NCBI GenBank assembly: GCA_021803885.1 | Contig: JAJZKY010000195.1 | Coordinates: 1 to 7,796, forward strand | Direction: 5' to 3' | Length of the DNA: 7,796 nt | From: Planctomycetota bacterium | Lineage (GTDB): Bacteria > Planctomycetota > Phycisphaerae > WQYP01 > JAJZKY01 | Shown here: positions 5,958 to 7,796 of the stretch, piece by piece | Position numbering within the stretch: position 1 is the first letter of the stretch | Layout of the letters: each line of letters begins with the position of its first letter | Translations under genes and position numbers: made by a program | Notes under the pieces: model-generated | The model's database searches: none | What the model was told of the DNA's origin: nothing | The model's input: the letters and a program-made list of their open reading frames with translations, nothing else

Positions 5958-6401
5958 TTGGTCGCCTACCGGCATGGTTTGCGCGTATCCGAACTGGGAA
6001 GCTTGCGCTGGGATCAGGTAGATCTACAACAAGGGCTGCTTCACGTCGTTCGACGCAAAAATGGCATCCCGTCGGTTCATCCCCTGCGTGGGCCCGAGCT
6101 GCGTACCCTGCGCCGGCTCCAACGGGACTACCTGCACACTGGCTACGTGTTTGTAAGCGAGCGCAAAGCTCCGCTCACCGTCGATGCAATACGCAAGATC
6201 GTCAACCGATCTGGGCGCGAGGCCGGAATCGCGTTCCAGGTTCACCCACACATGCTGCGCCACGCCACCGGATACAAACTGGCCAACGACGGGCAGGATA
6301 CACGGGCGATCCAACAATACCTGGGACACCGCAACATCCAGAACACCACTCGCTATACCGAACTGGCACCGGATCGATTCAAAGATTTCTGGCGTGATTG
6401 A
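5958..6401 (+). CDS. FimB/FimE-like tyrosine recombinase, N-terminally truncated
   Basis: A tyrosine recombinase catalytic domain, which cuts and rejoins DNA through a 3'-phosphotyrosine. Counting from the TTG at 5958, all six catalytic residues are present: R9 (HGLRVSEL), K34 (VRRKNG), H98 and R101 (HPHMLRH), H124 (YLGHRNIQNT) and nucleophile Y133 (TRYTEL). The wording HPHMLRHATGYKLANDG and DTRAIQQYLGHRNI is strikingly like FimB/FimE, small recombinases of about 190-200 residues that lack the usual arm-binding domain. Family-like sequence begins at about 5940 (RDAALILVAYRHG); the open frame upstream to the stop at 5898-5900 does not resemble the family. Some 40-50 N-terminal residues are therefore missing, and no ribosome binding site is evident before 5958. 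It is probably a decayed gene, though an active mini-recombinase cannot be excluded. It converges with the glycosyltransferase gene. Confidence 0.82.
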   Translation: MVAYRHGLRVSELGSLRWDQVDLQQGLLHVVRRKNGIPSVHPLRGPELRTLRRLQRDYLHTGYVFVSERKAPLTVDAIRKIVNRSGREAGIAFQVHPHMLRHATGYKLANDGQDTRAIQQYLGHRNIQNTTRYTELAPDRFKDFWRD

Positions 6402-6523
6402 TCTGAAGGACTATCCAGGGATTGCCATCACAGGCTGTCGGAATTTTCGGCGGTTTGGGCTTACACCCTCAAAAAGCAATCATGGGTTCTGGGATCAAAC
6501 AAACTGAGGTCTCGGAAAGAAGC
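6402..6523. other. Intergenic junction between recombinase and glycosyltransferase
   Basis: 122 bases between two convergent genes. I see no tRNA, no clear terminator on either strand and no direct repeat marking an attachment site. It is the likely boundary between mobile-element debris and unrelated DNA, because gene function changes here. Confidence 0.4.
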
Positions 6524-7648
6524 TCACTTCGCTGTCGCTCCTAAAACTTCCCGGTAAATATCGAGTGTAGTACTCACCATTATTTCGAGCGCATAGGTCT
6601 CCTGGACCGCGTGCCTTCCACCCGCCGACAACTGGCTGCGTAAACCCGGATCGCTCAACAAAGAGTTCATCGCTGCTGCTAAAGCATTCGGATCGTTCGG
6701 CGGCACAGTAATCGCACTTATACCATCAGCTGCCACCTCCGGAACGCCTGAATCAAGATGAGTGTTAATTATGGGCGTTCCGGAAGCCATCGCTTCCAAT
6801 TGCACTACCCCAAACGCTTCCGCACGAGTGACCGAAGGCAGCACAAACGCACTTGCGGCCTGATAATAAGGGCGCAGATCATCCACCCGGCCCAGGAACG
6901 TCACTTTTTCAGCGACGTTCCTTTCCCTCGCAAGCTGCCGAAGAAAGCTATCCTCAGGACCGGTTCCGATAATGCAAAGATGACCATCTACCTGGGGCAT
7001 GGCCTCGATCGCGAAGCGGAAACCCTTATAAGGCACGAGTCGACCCACTGCCAGCAGCATTCGCGCTCCGAACCGATCTCGAATCATTCGGCTTTCGGGA
7101 AGAACCTCGTAATACGGCGCAGGATCGATGGCAAGCGGCACCACCCGGCACTTTTTCCGATAAGCCGATAGTTCCGGCGAACTGCCAAGGTAGCGCGATG
7201 AGGTTACTATGATCGCGCTGGCGCGATCCATAACCCCTCGAACAAACGGATCACTCAGCTTCCGCAGGACCCGTCGCCCCATCGTATCCGCGTGGTGCGT
7301 AACAACCACTTTCCCCCTGTGCCCGCTCAGCAGCAACGCTAGCGCAGCCCCTGGATTCGGGGTATGAAGGTGAACAATGTCCACAGGATGTCGCCGAATC
7401 TCGCCAGCCATCCCCAGACACACGGGCATCGATGCAATCACCCCAAGTGTCGCGCATCGAGTGACACCCACGCCGTCCAATATCTCGCTATCCGTCCTCG
7501 CATGGTCATGAGCTACCACCACTTCCACTGCGATCTCAGATGCCTGGCGCGTCGCCAAATCGTAGAGGTGTGTCTCTATTCCGCCACGGTGAGGCGGATA
7601 AAACTTACCGATATGGAGAACGGATAACTGTTTCTCTTTAGACAACAT
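6524..7648 (-). CDS. GT4-family glycosyltransferase (GT-B fold)
   Basis: A complete 374-residue retaining glycosyltransferase of the GT4 family, cytosolic or membrane-associated. It probably transfers a sugar from an activated nucleotide donor (mannose-like donors are common in the family) to a lipid or growing polysaccharide. The N-terminal Rossmann half has the acceptor-side glycine loop in YPPHRGGIETH (G22-G23) and H118-H119 in VVVTHHADT. The C-terminal half has GRLVPYKGF with R203 and K208 that contact the donor phosphates, GTGPE (229-232), and the EX7E motif E277...E285 in RAEAFGVVQLEAMASGTP. No signal peptide or membrane segment is seen. The ATG at 7648 is the first available start and gives a normal family N-terminus, but no Shine-Dalgarno precedes it; see the promoter entry. 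It faces away from the mobile module and has no operon partner in the window. It probably belongs to an exopolysaccharide, O-antigen or glycolipid locus; the exact substrate cannot be read from sequence. Confidence 0.92.
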   Translation of the reverse strand: MLSKEKQLSVLHIGKFYPPHRGGIETHLYDLATRQASEIAVEVVVAHDHARTDSEILDGVGVTRCATLGVIASMPVCLGMAGEIRRHPVDIVHLHTPNPGAALALLLSGHRGKVVVTHHADTMGRRVLRKLSDPFVRGVMDRASAIIVTSSRYLGSSPELSAYRKKCRVVPLAIDPAPYYEVLPESRMIRDRFGARMLLAVGRLVPYKGFRFAIEAMPQVDGHLCIIGTGPEDSFLRQLARERNVAEKVTFLGRVDDLRPYYQAASAFVLPSVTRAEAFGVVQLEAMASGTPIINTHLDSGVPEVAADGISAITVPPNDPNALAAAMNSLLSDPGLRSQLSAGGRHAVQETYALEIMVSTTLDIYREVLGATAK

Positions 7649-7654
7649 GTCTGC

Positions 7655-7660
7655 AGTATA
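7655..7660 (-). promoter_or_regulatory. Candidate -10 box for a leaderless glycosyltransferase mRNA
   Basis: TATACT on the minus strand ends six bases before the ATG at 7648, so initiation at the usual distance would fall on the start codon itself. This agrees with the lack of a Shine-Dalgarno. No good -35 is present at 17 bases (CAAGTA). Confidence 0.3.
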
Positions 7661-7672
7661 TCAGCGGACCTA

Positions 7673-7796
7673 GTGCCTACTTGCGATAATTGGCGATATA
7701 ACGATAAGCTGTTGCCATGGCGAGGCCAGCGGCGGTAATTCGTTTGTCGGCGGAAGAAGAGAGGGTGCTGAAGCAGCATTTGCGTTCAGGCACATC
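7673..7796 (+). mobile_element. Left end of an IS630-like insertion sequence (right part outside window)
   Basis: IS630/Tc1-type elements insert at TA. A TA at 7671-7672 lies 45 bases before the transposase ATG, a usual distance, so the element could begin at 7673 with GTGCCTACTTGCG. The terminal inverted repeat cannot be confirmed because the other end is not in the window. GATA recurs at 7685, 7695 and 7703 in this leader. Confidence 0.4.
7717..7796 (+). CDS. IS630-family transposase, N-terminal fragment (3' partial)
   Basis: Twenty-six codons from the ATG at 7717 to the window end read MARPAAVIRLSAEEERVL, then KQHLRSGT. This resembles the start of IS630-family transposases (typically MARP, a short hydrophobic stretch, then LSxEE/LTxEE and a helix ending R-x-G/R-T). 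These are DDE-type enzymes that move the element into TA targets; the N-terminal helix-turn-helix and catalytic domains would lie outside the window. The start is the first Met after the presumed element end, and no strong Shine-Dalgarno is present. Only the opening is visible, so the family call rests on a short stretch. Confidence 0.6.
   Translation, partial: MARPAAVIRLSAEEERVLKQHLRSGT

Noticed and set aside
5681..6468. Inverted pair GGGTTGTAAGCCCAAA (5681-5696) and TTTGGGCTTACACCC (6454-6468) flanking the recombinase debris
   Set aside because: The match needs one gap and is short enough to arise by chance in a window this size; the left copy lies inside the serine-recombinase HTH coding sequence and no target duplication is visible.

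Overview
This is a GC-rich window (roughly 60% G+C by eye) from what looks like a conjugative plasmid or an integrated conjugative element of a soil-type bacterium. The gene set and protein wording are reminiscent of Acidobacteriota (Granulicella/Terriglobus-like). That is an impression, not something the bases prove.

Layout. (1) Positions 1-2630 encode a MobF/TrwC-type relaxase-helicase whose 5' end lies outside the window. A +1 reading-frame change near 1013-1022 splits it into a relaxase part (His triad visible) and a RecD-like helicase part (all main motifs visible). (2) Positions 2631-2920 are noncoding: a Rho-independent terminator, a cluster of small dyads, and a 75-bp interrupted inverted repeat whose 3' arm runs into the ribosome binding site of the next gene. 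(3) Positions 2921-3826 encode an ArdC-like antirestriction protein and 3908-5503 a long ParB-family protein with two cysteine-rich clusters. They lie in tandem, 81 bp apart, and a strong terminator at 5522-5550 closes the unit. (4) Positions 5551-6523 are a graveyard of recombination debris: a solitary 33-bp CRISPR repeat of the type I-C class, a serine-recombinase C-terminal helix-turn-helix remnant, and a FimB-like tyrosine recombinase that keeps its full catalytic set but has lost its N-terminus. (5) On the minus strand at 6524-7648 is an intact GT4 glycosyltransferase with no link to the mobile module. The start of an IS630-like transposase follows at 7717 and runs off the window.

How it fits together. 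The relaxase nicks and unwinds the transferred strand. ArdC-like proteins bind the entering single strand and shield it from restriction, and the ParB-like protein probably supports maintenance or nucleoid-type DNA organisation of the element. The most interesting item is the single CRISPR repeat directly after this transfer and antirestriction block. No second repeat and no cas gene are visible. It may be a relic of a collapsed array, or a solitary repeat of the kind described as RNA-based anti-CRISPR on mobile elements. The window alone cannot decide between these.
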